From CAWGAJ01 sp963820545 (GTDB lineage Bacteria; Planctomycetota; Planctomycetia; Pirellulales; Thermoguttaceae), in assembly GCA_963820545.1 (NCBI GenBank), contig CAWGAJ010000001.1, positions 62,001 through 126,000 of the forward strand: a stretch of 64,000 nucleotides of DNA. Direction: 5' to 3'. Within the stretch, counting starts at the first letter, position 1, and each line of letters starts with the position of its first letter. The translations under genes and the position numbers were made by a program. The notes under the pieces are model-generated. The model saw only the letters and a list, made by a program, of their open reading frames with translations, made no database searches and was not told the origin of the DNA. This document shows, in pieces, positions 1 to 8,791 of this stretch.

Positions 1-1
1 G

Positions 2-1087
2 CTTAGCGGCTTTGTTTTCTTGTTTCTCGCGGCGCTGCTGCCGCCGCTGGCCGTCGTGGCGGCCTGGTGTTGCAATTTAAACTTATGGCTTTTGGAAAAG
101 GGGATAAGTTTTGCCGCTGCCGTACCAGGCAGTCACTTTTGGGTGCCGGGGCCGGAAAACTGGTGGTTGGCGGGATTTTATGGTGGAGTGTTTGCCTGGG
201 CGGCTTTTCCCTGGATTCGTCCGCCGCGGCGCTGGTGTGTTGTGCTTTTGGCCGGCTGGACTGCGATAGGTTTTATCCCCGCACTGACGCGACACGATAG
301 CAACCGTTTGCATTGTACTTTTTTATCGGTGGGGCACGGCAGCGCCGCGGTGTTGGAATTGCCCTCGGGCAAGACGCTGCTTTACGACGCGGGTCAGTTT
401 GGTTCGCCCGAGCGGGCAGGGCGGATTATTGCGGATATGCTCTGGTCGCGAGGGATCACTCACCTTGACGCCGTGGTGCTCTCGCATCCGGACATCGACC
501 ATTACAACGCACTGCCGGAGGTAATGGAAAAATGCTCGGTGGGCGCGGTGTATGTTTCGCCGATGATGTTTGAAAAGGAGACATTGACCTTAGAGGCATT
601 GAAATCAGCCCTGCGAAATGCCGGCGTGCCCGTGCGGGAAATAAGCGCCGGGGAGCGGCTAGAGAGCGGCGAGGATTGTCGTTTGGTAGTGTTGCATCCT
701 CCCCGGCGCGGCGCCTCCGACAATGACAATGCCGACAGCCTGGTGCTGATGGTGGAATACCTTGGGCATCGTATTGTTTTGCCCGGCGATCTGGAATCGC
801 CGGGACTCGAGGAACTGTTGGCCCAAAAGCCCATGCATTGCGACGTGCTTTTGGCCCCGCACCATGGCAGCCGCAGGAGCAACTCGCCGGGCTTGGCCGC
901 GTGGTGCCGGCCCGATTGGGTAGTATTTAGCGGAGATGGCCGGTGGAGTCTCCCGGAGATAGACGCCACTTACCGGGCGGTGGGCAGCCGCACGATCCAT
1001 ACGTTTAAAAGCGGTGCTGTGGAAGCGACCATCGACAAGCAGGGCGCCACAGTTAAATCCTTTTTAAAAACAAAGACGGAACAATAA
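2..1087 (+). CDS. comEC: ComEC/Rec2 family protein, C-terminal part (5' truncated by window edge)
   Basis: This is the C-terminal end of a DNA-uptake channel protein of the ComEC/Rec2 family. The frame is open from the first bases of the window, so the true start and most membrane helices lie outside; the TTG at 20 is not a credible start. Visible parts are the last hydrophobic helices (about the first 95 residues) followed by the metallo-beta-lactamase-like domain. That domain shows GHGSA, the metal-binding-like SHPDIDH, LPGD and the late APHHGS motif, in the usual ComEC order. In competent bacteria ComEC carries single-stranded DNA across the inner membrane and the MBL-like domain is thought to be a nuclease. 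It converges with the next gene. The family is clear; whether this organism is transformable is not. Confidence 0.88.
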   Translation, partial: LSGFVFLFLAALLPPLAVVAAWCCNLNLWLLEKGISFAAAVPGSHFWVPGPENWWLAGFYGGVFAWAAFPWIRPPRRWCVVLLAGWTAIGFIPALTRHDSNRLHCTFLSVGHGSAAVLELPSGKTLLYDAGQFGSPERAGRIIADMLWSRGITHLDAVVLSHPDIDHYNALPEVMEKCSVGAVYVSPMMFEKETLTLEALKSALRNAGVPVREISAGERLESGEDCRLVVLHPPRRGASDNDNADSLVLMVEYLGHRIVLPGDLESPGLEELLAQKPMHCDVLLAPHHGSRRSNSPGLAAWCRPDWVVFSGDGRWSLPEIDATYRAVGSRTIHTFKSGAVEATIDKQGATVKSFLKTKTEQ

Positions 1088-1113
1088 AGGCGGCAAAAAA
1101 AGTGACCGCCTAT
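1088..1113. terminator. Possible weak convergent terminator
   Basis: Between the convergent ends of comEC and the EEP gene, GGCGG and CCGCC arms enclose a loop containing a run of seven A. The stem is short (5-6 bp), so this is only a weak candidate. Confidence 0.25.
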
Positions 1114-2123
1114 CTGTTTTGCAAATTGGCGGGGAGGGGCGGCACGTAACCTTTTTGGCCGCCTTCGTAGGAACTCATCTCGGCCCAAATTGGCAAGTGT
1201 GTGGAGATTTCCTGGGCCTGCTCGATAGTAAGATCGAATTCGCGCATCAGGTCCACGACTTCCGCGCGGCCGGTGAATTCGCTGGTGGCCCGGCGGTCGA
1301 AAAGGATGTTATCGACCAGTTGCGTGCCGCGCGTGGTGGTGGGGGCGTTAGTGATCACGGCGGTCATGCCTAAAAAATTGCCCAGGCGGCCGAGATGATT
1401 TTCGTCGGCCTGTAAATCGCCGAGGATAATGATGTCGTCTTCGTTGCGCTTGTCATCACGCAGTGTGCGATAAACGTCGGCCAGGAGATCCAACTCCAGG
1501 GCCGGTTGTTGGGGATTGGTTTCCACCGCCACCAAGGTGAAGGTGAAGGCTTGGGCGGGATCGAGTCCGCGCACGCGGAACGCGCCTACCAGCGGTTTAT
1601 GGCGGAAGCGTCCCAACGGATCCTCCACAAAATGCAACATTGAGCGATCGATCTCCAGGGCGGTGCGATCGAACACAAAGGCGCTGTAATGTTCGATGCC
1701 GTCGCGCTGCTGCGTGGGACAAGTGGCGAAGTCGTATTGCCTTGCGCCGGCGGCGTTGATGCGTTCCATCAGGCGCACCAGCAGGCCTTGATTTTTCCCG
1801 CGCAGTCCCTCCAGGGCGATTAGTTCAAAGCGCGGCAGAAGCCGTTCCAATACGTCGCTAATGCGCAGGGTGTTGAGTTTGGTCTCATCCAATCCGTCAA
1901 GATTAAACGTGGCGATGCGAAACGTCGGTCGCACGGGCCGGCTAGGCGGCTCGAACGAGGCGCTGCCGGATGCGGCCATGTCCTGCCGGCCGCCGCGAGG
2001 CGTGATCTTCAGGTACGAAAATTTACCATTTTCGTAATAGGTTTCCACCTGGTAATTTACCACGAAGTAGCCGCCGAAACCGATCAGGGCAATCAGCAGT
2101 ACTCCGAGAATCAGGCGTGCCAT
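1110..2123 (-). CDS. Endonuclease/exonuclease/phosphatase family protein, membrane-anchored
   Basis: About 337 residues. The start is the ATG at 2123, because AGGGAG lies just upstream; a longer TTG start at 2141 would place that ribosome site inside the gene. Residues 1-25 form a hydrophobic anchor or uncleaved signal. The rest is a DNase I-like (EEP) fold: RIATFNLDGL near the start of the domain, an ALEGLRG strand where the catalytic Glu is expected, and LGDLQADE near the C-terminus matching the GDxN/D motif. EEP proteins hydrolyse phosphodiesters in nucleic acids or lipids; the substrate here cannot be told. It probably acts outside the cytoplasmic membrane. It is convergent with comEC and has no close operon partner. 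Confidence 0.8.
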   Translation of the reverse strand: MARLILGVLLIALIGFGGYFVVNYQVETYYENGKFSYLKITPRGGRQDMAASGSASFEPPSRPVRPTFRIATFNLDGLDETKLNTLRISDVLERLLPRFELIALEGLRGKNQGLLVRLMERINAAGARQYDFATCPTQQRDGIEHYSAFVFDRTALEIDRSMLHFVEDPLGRFRHKPLVGAFRVRGLDPAQAFTFTLVAVETNPQQPALELDLLADVYRTLRDDKRNEDDIIILGDLQADENHLGRLGNFLGMTAVITNAPTTTRGTQLVDNILFDRRATSEFTGRAEVVDLMREFDLTIEQAQEISTHLPIWAEMSSYEGGQKGYVPPLPANLQNR

Positions 2124-2499
2124 GGGTTGCTCCCTAAGCAAAAGCCGACAAAGGGTACCCGAATCCGGCGTTTCAAACTACACCACTTATGGAGGGTTTG
2201 CGATATTCAGTCCTTCTTAGCAGGTCGAGCGAGCAGATATAGGATCCGAAGTCTATAATTAGTCCCCTCTCCTCAGGGAGAGGATTAGGGTGGGGGTATT
2301 ATCGTACAATTTGCTATACGCCCTCACCCCGACCCTCTCCCAAAAGGGAGAGGGGGGAGATATGGAAAGAATCTGCACAAAACAAGGTGAATCTTAGAAA
2401 AAAACCGGCTGCGGAGGGGATTTGCGTTACTGCTGTTTAAAAGGGGTGTTTATACTAAAGACAGAAAGTTTGGAATTATTCGGCCGAGTGTCGAAATGC
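2124..2499. repeat. Intergenic spacer with GC-rich inverted repeat
   Basis: A gene-free spacer. At about 2263-2296 and 2321-2358 it holds two oppositely oriented copies of a repeat whose core is CCCTCTCC...GGGAGAGG followed by TAGGGTGAGGG-like sequence. Related copies occur near 31840 (intergenic), 35690 (inside the kinase gene) and 47487 (inside hemG). No other feature was recognised here. Confidence 0.6.
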
Positions 2500-2557
2500 C
2501 TTGTTCCCAGGCAGAGCCTGGGAACAAGAATAGAATACTTTGCCTGGGAACAAGACT
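2500..2557. repeat. Palindromic repeat TTGTTCCCAGGC / GCCTGGGAACAA
   Basis: A near-perfect hairpin at 2500-2528 (arms CTTGTTCCCAGGC and GCCTGGGAACAAG, loop AGA) is followed by a second half-copy at about 2543-2556. The same palindrome recurs at 11399-11425. It sits directly before the HEAT-protein gene and lies inside the longest possible reading frame, but probably not inside the real gene. Confidence 0.7.
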
Positions 2558-2573
2558 GAATCGAGGTTTGCCT

Positions 2574-3779
2574 GTGGGTCATTGGATTTTACGCTCATTG
2601 ATACTGATGCTTGTTTTTCAGGCGGGTTACACCTGCCGGGCGGAAGAGTTCGTACTGGTCAATGGCGGGCGCGTCTCGGGCGAACTGGTAAATCGCCGCG
2701 AGAATCCGCGAGAGCAATACGTGATTCAAACCTCCGGCGGAGGACGGATCACGCTGGCCGCATCGCAAGTTGAACAGGTGATGCCTGTCCGGGCGGATGA
2801 AGAAGAATATGGAAAGATTCGCCCCGGCTATCCCGATACGGTCGAGGGCCAATGGGCCTTGGCCGAATGGTGCCGCGAACACAAGCTGCCGGTTGAGCGC
2901 GAGACGCATCTGAAGCGGATTATCGAACTGGATCCCAACCATATTGAGGCGCGTCACGCCCTGGGTTACAGCCAGATCGAGGGGAAATGGGCAACCCAGG
3001 ATGAACTGATGATCGAGCGGGGCTACAAACGCTACAAGGGGCGCTGGATGCTGCCGCAGCAGATCGAAATTTCGGAAAACAAAGATAAGCTGGAAAACGC
3101 CCGGCAGGAATGGTTTCAGAAGGTCAAACGGTGGCGGAGTTGGCTAGGATCGGATCGCGAGAGTCAGGCCCGGGAGAATTTCCAGAACATCGTTGATCCG
3201 GCGGCGATCAAGGTATTGGCGCAGGGCTTGCATGATGATCCGGCGGAGTTTGCCCGGCTGTTGTATATCAAGGCCCTGGGAAAGATCAATACACCCGAGT
3301 CCGCCAAGGTCCTGGCCGTTGCCTCGCTTGAAGATCCCGTGGAAGAACTCCGTTTGACGTGTCTGGATTTTCTCCAAGTGCAAAAGCGACCGGAGGTCAT
3401 TGCGTACTACACGAGCCAGTTTGGATTACGGGCGAAAGACAATTCCACGGTCAATCTGGCCGGATTTGCGCTGGGACGGCTGAAAGATCCCGCGGCCGTC
3501 GGGCCGTTGGTGAACGCTTTGGTGACCACGCACACATTCAAAATCAGCAAACCCGGCGGCGATAACAGCATGACTACCACGTTCGGCAACGCCCCCGGCG
3601 CCGGCGGGCTCTCGATGGGCGGAGGACCGAAAATCATCGCCAAGCAGTTTTCCAATCAGGCGGTGCTCGACGCGCTGGTGGCCATCACCGGGCAGAACTT
3701 CGGCTTTGATCAGGCGGCCTGGCGTCACTGGTACGCGGAACAGAAAAAACCCGAATCCCTTGACGCCCGCCGGGATTGA
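2574..3779 (+). CDS. Exported HEAT-repeat-containing protein
   Basis: About 401 residues from the GTG at 2574, preceded by GAGG at 2563-2566. The frame opens further upstream (2496), but that stretch is the palindromic repeat and would put non-signal sequence ahead of the export signal. The first 25 residues are a signal peptide ending near TCRA|EE. A short beta-rich segment (LVNGGRVSGEL) follows, then a TPR-like helical region around residues 80-150 (LDPNHIEARHALGY, KRYKGRWMLP), and HEAT-like helices from about 190 to 330. The C-terminus is conserved-looking (ITGQNFGFD...WRHWYAE). Proteins of this layout are common and uncharacterised in planctomycetes; a scaffold role is inference. A Gly-rich loop (GNAPGAGGLSMGGG) interrupts the last repeat. 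Confidence 0.72.
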   Translation: MGHWILRSLILMLVFQAGYTCRAEEFVLVNGGRVSGELVNRRENPREQYVIQTSGGGRITLAASQVEQVMPVRADEEEYGKIRPGYPDTVEGQWALAEWCREHKLPVERETHLKRIIELDPNHIEARHALGYSQIEGKWATQDELMIERGYKRYKGRWMLPQQIEISENKDKLENARQEWFQKVKRWRSWLGSDRESQARENFQNIVDPAAIKVLAQGLHDDPAEFARLLYIKALGKINTPESAKVLAVASLEDPVEELRLTCLDFLQVQKRPEVIAYYTSQFGLRAKDNSTVNLAGFALGRLKDPAAVGPLVNALVTTHTFKISKPGGDNSMTTTFGNAPGAGGLSMGGGPKIIAKQFSNQAVLDALVAITGQNFGFDQAAWRHWYAEQKKPESLDARRD

Positions 3780-3781
3780 AT

Positions 3782-4009
3782 TCACCGGGCTTTTTTTAGT
3801 TTTACACTTTTTTGGGCTACTGAGACAAGTGATCGCAAGGCTTGATTTACCGATTTAGAGTCCGGAAAGATTTTAGCCAATTCGGCGTCAATCACTGCTA
3901 CATTACTACCTTCCAGGAAACGTTTATAATACTTGCCGCGGACGCCTCTGCTGAAATCGTATTCTTTGAGCATTTCCGGCTCACGTTTATTTTTATGCAC
4001 CTTCTTCAT
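3782..4009 (-). CDS. Small orphan protein, antitoxin-like
   Basis: 75 residues starting at the ATG at 4009, which has AGAGGA just upstream; the longer start at 4036 is less likely. The sequence is highly charged with a Lys/Arg-rich start, then EYDFSRGVRGKYYKRF and a helical C-terminal half (AELAKIFPDSKSVNQALRSLV). The EYDFS...RGKY pattern is typical of small antitoxin-like proteins paired with toxins in cyanobacteria and planctomycetes, but no toxin gene adjoins it. It converges with the HEAT-protein gene, with only 2 bases between stop codons. Function unknown. Confidence 0.6.
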   Translation of the reverse strand: MKKVHKNKREPEMLKEYDFSRGVRGKYYKRFLEGSNVAVIDAELAKIFPDSKSVNQALRSLVSVAQKSVKLKKAR

Positions 4010-4062
4010 AATTCCTCTTTTGTTCTTCCTAATCAAGTTAGAATCCCTATCTCCTATTCCCT

Positions 4063-4180
4063 AATGCGGCCTTTGGCCGCACCCAAACCGCGACCACTGG
4101 TCGCGGCTTTACACGATGAACAAACTACTGTACTTGATGTGCAAAATGCGCTTAAACCTCAAACAAAGACTTTAACCCCG
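4063..4180. repeat. Composite palindromic repeat (GCGGCC..GGCCGC / CGCGACCACTGGTCGCG)
   Basis: Two hairpins in tandem: TGCGGCCTTTGGCCGCA, then CCGCGACCACTGGTCGCGG. They are followed by a tail containing CGCTTAAACCTCAAACAAAG. The same tail occurs at 57450-57475, before the fetA gene, and related hairpins occur at 60408-60475. It lies between the small orphan gene and the end of the membrane-protein gene. Confidence 0.6.
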
Positions 4181-4198
4181 ATCTCCTCATAATATTTA

Positions 4199-5502
4199 TC
4201 ATGTTACAGGAGCGGCCGGTTGGATTTTGGGCGCGCGGTTGCGGCGCCAGGGCCAGCGCAGATCGCGCACGGCGGAGAGGGCTACCCGGTCTTCCAGATT
4301 GGGGCGGAAGATTGTCAAGATCAAAAGCGGCAGGTACCAGGCGATGTACAAGCCGCCGTTGTTGGCGTGCCAGAATTGCGTGGCCAGCATCACGGCCGCG
4401 GAGCAACTCAAGAGGGTGCCGAGATTTTTTTGCGGCGGCCAGAGGGCCAGGCAGCAACACAAGGCGACAAAGGCTGTTAAGACGGTGATACGGAACTCTG
4501 CTCCCTGAAATTTCCAGAAGCCCGAGGACACTACCTCCAAAGGATTGCGGATGCCGAGCATCAGTTGCAGTTGCGGCCAGAATGTTTCCCACGTTCCCGT
4601 GCTAAGTGCCAGCCAGGTGATCGTGATCGTGAGGGCCAAAACCACGCCCAGCAAGAATCGCGCCGCGCCCCGACGCCAATAGAAACCGAACCACAACGGC
4701 AAAAGGTACCAGGGGTAATAAATAACACAGATGGCCATGCCTAAAAACAGACCGGCGATCATGGGGCGTCGATAGGCGACGATTGCCCAGACCAGCAGCG
4801 CGGCGGGAATAACGTGATCGACCTGTCCGGTCATCTGACTGGTGTAAAACGTGAGCAGGTAAAGAGTGGCCGTTGCCACGCCGGTATGGATATTATCGAA
4901 GTGCCAATATCCCACTAATACCATGGCGATGACCACAGCCAGATGGGCCAGTATCGCCGTGCTGGCGCGGTGGCTTGGATTACCTGCTGGCGATGGACCT
5001 CGGGTTGGGCGTTGTCGGCCGGGATTATAACCTTGCTGGAAAAGCTGGCAAAGTTATAGAAGAGCTTCAAACCCGGACTGGGCTTGGCCGGCGCTTCCTG
5101 CTTTACTAGATAGGATTCCAATCGTTCGGGCGGATTTTTAATGATGTTGGCCATCAAAAAGATCAGCAGGGCCGCGCCGGTAAAGGTCAGCCCGCTTAAA
5201 GAAAGGTTCGGCTCCAACAGCGGGCGGCGGACCATGATCGGATCGATCAACAAGCGGATCAAGAAAAAACCGCTAATCGCAAAGAGCCACACAAAGCCGG
5301 CTTGCACTTGCCCGGCGGCGTTATTCATCAGGCCGTAATACACCAGTAACAAGCCTGGTGAAATGCAGATCAAAGCGATCAGATCCAAGTTCCGCACGCT
5401 CCAAAAGCGGTGGAATTTGAAGTAGATGCCGATCATCAACAACGCCGACAAATACCCCCAGGTCGTCGGGTTGATTTTATAGTCGAATAGTATTTCCTGC
5501 AT
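4199..5502 (-). CDS. Polytopic membrane protein, possibly GT87-like (frameshifted)
   Basis: Two overlapping minus-strand frames (5502-4915 and 4936-4199) read as one protein of about 430 residues. The downstream frame continues smoothly upstream of its GTG (ASTAILAHLAVV just ahead), so one base is missing or extra near 4940-4975. At least ten hydrophobic helices are visible, with a loop near residues 125-170 rich in Pro and Lys. The second half (QVDHVIPAALLVWAIVAYRR, GMAICVIYYPWYLLPLW) is reminiscent of membrane glycosyltransferases of the GT87/DUF2029 type, but no catalytic motif is certain. The tail ends in a basic stretch. Call: integral membrane protein, sugar transfer possible. Confidence 0.6.
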
Positions 5503-5550
5503 CTTATGCGTTAAGATACATGATCAGAGGGAGATTGCAACCCCCCCATG

Positions 5551-6699
5551 TTATAGAGGCAGGCGCCGCGCGGCCTCATCGGCCCAAGGGCTATCGGGCG
5601 CCAATGCCAAAAAACGCTCCCAGTGCTCAGCGGCGCGATCGGCTTGTCCGCTTTCGTCGAGCGTGCGCGCCAAGTGGTAATGGACGTCGGCATAGTCGGG
5701 ATGGAAGCGGAGCGCGCCTTCGAAGGCCGCGACGGCCAAATCGCGCTGTCCGGTTTCGGCCAGCACGCAGCCGAGGTTCGCCCGGGCTTCGACATAGTCT
5801 TCGTCGAGTTCGATGGCCAGGTAATAGCGTTCCCTTGCCGCCGCGAGATCGCCCTGGCGGTAGAGCAACTCGGCCAGCAGGAAGCAAATTTCGGGCTTTG
5901 GCCCGCCGGCGGCCATGGCCGCGCGATACATCTCGGCCGCGGCCGACAATTGCCCGTCTTCTTCCAATTCAGCGGCCAAGGAGCACATTTGCTCGGGAGT
6001 GGAGGGGAGCGGTCGTTCGGGCGGGGCCTCGGTTTCGCAGGCCGCGAAGTCGAAGCGCATTTGCCCGCCCGGCTCGATCAGCCCGTCTCCCTGACGCAGC
6101 AAAATCTGCTTGCCTTCAATAATCACCGAAAGCTGTGCCAAGGGCCGCGCCACGCCGGGTAAATAGCGCGTTAAGGCATTAAGCTTTTTTTCGATGGCCG
6201 CGGGCGAGACGCCGGCCGCCAAAAGTTCCGCCAGGCGCCGCGCGGCGGCGACCTCTTGAAAGTCGAAGTAGGGCAGGCGGCGCACCTCGCGCACCGGCAC
6301 GATCAATCCCCGCCGATGCCAACGGCGAATCACCGCCACCGGTACGCCCAAAAGTTCGGCCAGCATGGCCGGGGTGTAAAGCCGATGAATGTCCTGCTCG
6401 TGTTCGACCAGTCCCAGGCGCTGCCAGAGCTGCGTTTCGGTAATGATTTCCAGCGTGCCGTTTTCGGCCGCTTGGCGGGTAGTGTCGTCGAACCAATCGT
6501 CCTGTCCCTCGTCGGCCAAGGGAAGTTCTTCTTCGCCCACGACCACCAGATGGGCCGAGGCGTCGGGCCGTTCCAAGACCGTGGCGCCGTGGCGGCGGAT
6601 CATCTGCCCGGCGTCCCGCCGGGACATGCTCGCCAGCTTGCCCGCAAACGCCACGCGCTTGCCCTGGAGAATGCCGTAGTCTTCGTCGATGTGGGTCAT
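5551..6699 (-). CDS. BRCT-MerR-TPR domain protein
   Basis: 382 residues with an unusual order of domains. Residues 8-95 form a BRCT domain (GKRVAFAGKLASMSRRDA, then RHGATVLE), like the module that binds DNA ends or phosphopeptides in DNA ligase. Residues about 105-170 are a MerR-type winged helix (YTPAMLAELLGVPVAVIRRWHRRGLI). Residues about 230-380 are three or more TPR repeats (LDEDYVEARANLGCVLAETG, FHPDYADVHYHLARTLDE). It has no transmembrane segment or signal peptide and so should be cytoplasmic. MerR implies DNA binding and TPR implies a protein partner; target and signal are unknown. The upstream toxin-antitoxin pair runs the same way but looks unrelated. Confidence 0.78.
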   Translation of the reverse strand: MTHIDEDYGILQGKRVAFAGKLASMSRRDAGQMIRRHGATVLERPDASAHLVVVGEEELPLADEGQDDWFDDTTRQAAENGTLEIITETQLWQRLGLVEHEQDIHRLYTPAMLAELLGVPVAVIRRWHRRGLIVPVREVRRLPYFDFQEVAAARRLAELLAAGVSPAAIEKKLNALTRYLPGVARPLAQLSVIIEGKQILLRQGDGLIEPGGQMRFDFAACETEAPPERPLPSTPEQMCSLAAELEEDGQLSAAAEMYRAAMAAGGPKPEICFLLAELLYRQGDLAAARERYYLAIELDEDYVEARANLGCVLAETGQRDLAVAAFEGALRFHPDYADVHYHLARTLDESGQADRAAEHWERFLALAPDSPWADEAARRLPL

Positions 6700-6725
6700 G
6701 ATTTGAGAATTTAGAGAGAATACAA

Positions 6726-7022
6726 TTACTCAAGATTATCGGATTCTAACAGTCGAGCGGCATGATGAACAGCTATCACAAAGATTGTTTCATCGTCGGT
6801 ACGATATATAACCCGGTAATTGCCTTGGATTATTTGCCGGTAAGTGCGGGTATCATCCTCGGCAATATAGCTTCCTAGAAAAGGGTGATTTTTTAAAAGT
6901 TCGACCCTGTGGATTAATCGTTGTGCGAATCGTTGCGCGGTGATCGGCGCTTCTGTAGCGATGTAGGCCAAGAGCGATTCCAAGTCATTCAAGGCTTGGG
7001 GTGTCCATACTATTCGAGCCAT
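6726..7022 (-). CDS. RelE/ParE family toxin
   Basis: 98 residues, the normal length for the family. It shows the helical start (ALNDLESLLAYIATEAP), the central LLKNHPFLGSYI region and the C-terminal strands with YRQIIQGNYRVIYR and IFVIAVHHAARLL. These match the ParE/RelE fold, which either cleaves mRNA on ribosomes or poisons gyrase; sequence alone does not decide which. Its start overlaps the end of the antitoxin gene by 13 bases, the usual antitoxin-first arrangement, so the two are co-translated. Confidence 0.87.
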   Translation of the reverse strand: MARIVWTPQALNDLESLLAYIATEAPITAQRFAQRLIHRVELLKNHPFLGSYIAEDDTRTYRQIIQGNYRVIYRTDDETIFVIAVHHAARLLESDNLE

Positions 7023-7189
7023 GTTTGTAATCGTTTTTTGACTTCATCGTGTGGAATGCTTTTTCCCTCGGCAAGCTGTTTTTCCCCGTGTTCGATCTTA
7101 TCGAGGAGATAAAGCTTCTCCAGTAGTGCGTCCATATCGACCTCTTCAGGGAAAGCGTCTATCACTTGCTTTATTTTTTGTTTCTGCAT
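7010..7189 (-). CDS. Antitoxin of the RelE/ParE pair
   Basis: 59 residues from the ATG at 7189; GGAAT lies about 10 bases upstream, and a longer frame to 7240 lacks a better site. It is helical and charged (FPEEVDMDALLEKLYLLDKIEHGEKQLAEGK), ending in EVKKRLQTWL. Short Glu/Lys-rich proteins of this type are cognate antitoxins that fold onto RelE-like toxins. No DNA-binding domain is obvious. The following toxin gene overlaps its stop codon. The upstream 200 bases are AT-rich and may carry the promoter. Confidence 0.78.
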   Translation of the reverse strand: MQKQKIKQVIDAFPEEVDMDALLEKLYLLDKIEHGEKQLAEGKSIPHDEVKKRLQTWLE

Positions 7190-7393
7190 AAGTTTTATTC
7201 CATTGATAAATGTAAAACTTCCGCAAAACATACTAACCAATTAATATACTCGATATGAAGTAGAGATGTCAATTAGCAATCAATATATGTAGTTTTTAGC
7301 GCAAAAGATCGGGGCACAATTCGCAACTCGGCTTGTGCCCCGGCTTAATCTTCTGTTTTGCGGGCCATTTGGCGATGGATATTAGTGCGATAG

Positions 7394-8791
7394 CTAGGGC
7401 TTGATGTCCAGCGAAGGCACGGCCTTAAGCGGCGCGGACTCGTAATCCAATGGCTTTGGCGCGGGCGTCTCCGGTCCTAACGAGGGCGCTTGCTCGGCGC
7501 TGGGAGTATCAGCAGCGGCGTCGGAATTCGCTTTGGCCGGCGTTGGCTTTTGGGTGCTGACGGCCGGCGTTGTAGGGGAAAGGATCGTTTCCGGCTCGGT
7601 GACGCTCAGCGGCTCGCCGCAAGGACCGATCGGTTCGCGATAGCAAACCACCCGGGACACATTGTAGCTATACGTCACGGGAATCCGCTTTTCCACGCAA
7701 TGCGCCACGCGGACCGACGCTTGCACGGGCATCATCTTGCAGACCTGATGCGGCACCTGCTCCACGCGCTCTTCGTAGACCATGCGGCAGGTGGTCACGG
7801 GAATTTTACGAACTTGCTGTTCGGTGATCCAGCGGCATACCTGCACGGGGATCTGCTGTTGGACGCGTTCCTCGACCGGGCGGAGCACCGTATAAGGCAC
7901 CTTCTTGACCACTTCTTCCTGCGCTATGCGGCAGGTTTGATAAGGCACCTTGCGCACCACGCGCTCCTGCTCATAGCGCACGGTTTGCACGGGCACCTGG
8001 CGGGATTCGACCTGCGGCACTAAGTAAGTTTGCTGCACCTGTTGGGGCACAATATTGGGCTGCCAGACCTTTTGCACTTCGTAAGTGCCGCGGGGAACCT
8101 GCACCCAGTACAGACCGGGCCGCTGATAAACCGTCTGGCCCGTGGCCGGATCGACGGCGCAGGTTTCGGACATCCATCGCAGGCGCGTGGACATCACCGC
8201 CGGTTTCATCACCGTCTGATCGACAAAACCGCCTTGATCGACCATTTGCGTTTGGCAGAAGGTCTGCGGGCGCATTACCGTGTAGGTTTCGGTGCGACAG
8301 GATGTTTCGTACACTGGTCTTAAGACGGTATAAGTCTCTTCGCGTTCGGCGGTTTCATAGATGGGCCGGTTAACGATGTAGCGTTCCTCGCGTTCGGCCG
8401 TTTCCTGTAGATAGCGGATGCGCGTGTAACTGTTGTCGCGGATTTGCGTTTCCCAAACCGGCTTTTGTACGGTGTAAACCTCTTCACGCTCGCTGGTTTC
8501 GGTGATCGGTTTGGCTACCGTGTATCGTTGCTCGCGGACTTGCGTCTCCCAGATGGGCTTGTAGGTGGTTACGGGGCGCTCTTCGTACACGGTTTCGTAT
8601 TCGATCTTGTACGCGGTCATTTGCCGCGGTTCGCAAATCGTTTTGTATACGATCCTATACTCTGGACCGCAAAGGCTTACCGTGGGTGCGGCCACAGTCG
8701 CTGCCGACGACGAGCAGCACGGCTGTCCCAATGCCGCCGTCGAGCAAGCAACGAATATCAGACTCAAGGCAAAACGGATAGAAGCGTTCAT
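7394..8791 (-). CDS. Exported YTV-repeat protein (cell-surface type)
   Basis: 465 residues with a signal peptide (residues 1-22, cleavage near ALG|QPCC). Residues about 45-190 hold at least six repeats of roughly 18-22 residues built on YTVxKPVxET plus a charged REE-type spacer. Residues about 250-390 hold a second repeat class, VRKVPYxTCRxxxEExV, with regularly spaced Cys. The C-terminal 70 residues are Pro/Ala/Ser-rich and probably disordered. YTV-type repeats are known from planctomycete surface proteins; regular Cys suggests disulfide cross-linking in a protein wall, which is inference. The second repeat class recalls alveolin-like VPV repeats in style only. Monocistronic. Confidence 0.8.
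   Translation of the reverse strand: MNASIRFALSLIFVACSTAALGQPCCSSSAATVAAPTVSLCGPEYRIVYKTICEPRQMTAYKIEYETVYEERPVTTYKPIWETQVREQRYTVAKPITETSEREEVYTVQKPVWETQIRDNSYTRIRYLQETAEREERYIVNRPIYETAEREETYTVLRPVYETSCRTETYTVMRPQTFCQTQMVDQGGFVDQTVMKPAVMSTRLRWMSETCAVDPATGQTVYQRPGLYWVQVPRGTYEVQKVWQPNIVPQQVQQTYLVPQVESRQVPVQTVRYEQERVVRKVPYQTCRIAQEEVVKKVPYTVLRPVEERVQQQIPVQVCRWITEQQVRKIPVTTCRMVYEERVEQVPHQVCKMMPVQASVRVAHCVEKRIPVTYSYNVSRVVCYREPIGPCGEPLSVTEPETILSPTTPAVSTQKPTPAKANSDAAADTPSAEQAPSLGPETPAPKPLDYESAPLKAVPSLDIKP

Noticed and set aside
2496..2573. N-terminal extension of the HEAT-protein frame to 2496
   Set aside because: The extension is made of the TTGTTCCCAGGC palindrome and would sit ahead of the signal peptide; the GTG at 2574 with GAGG upstream fits better.
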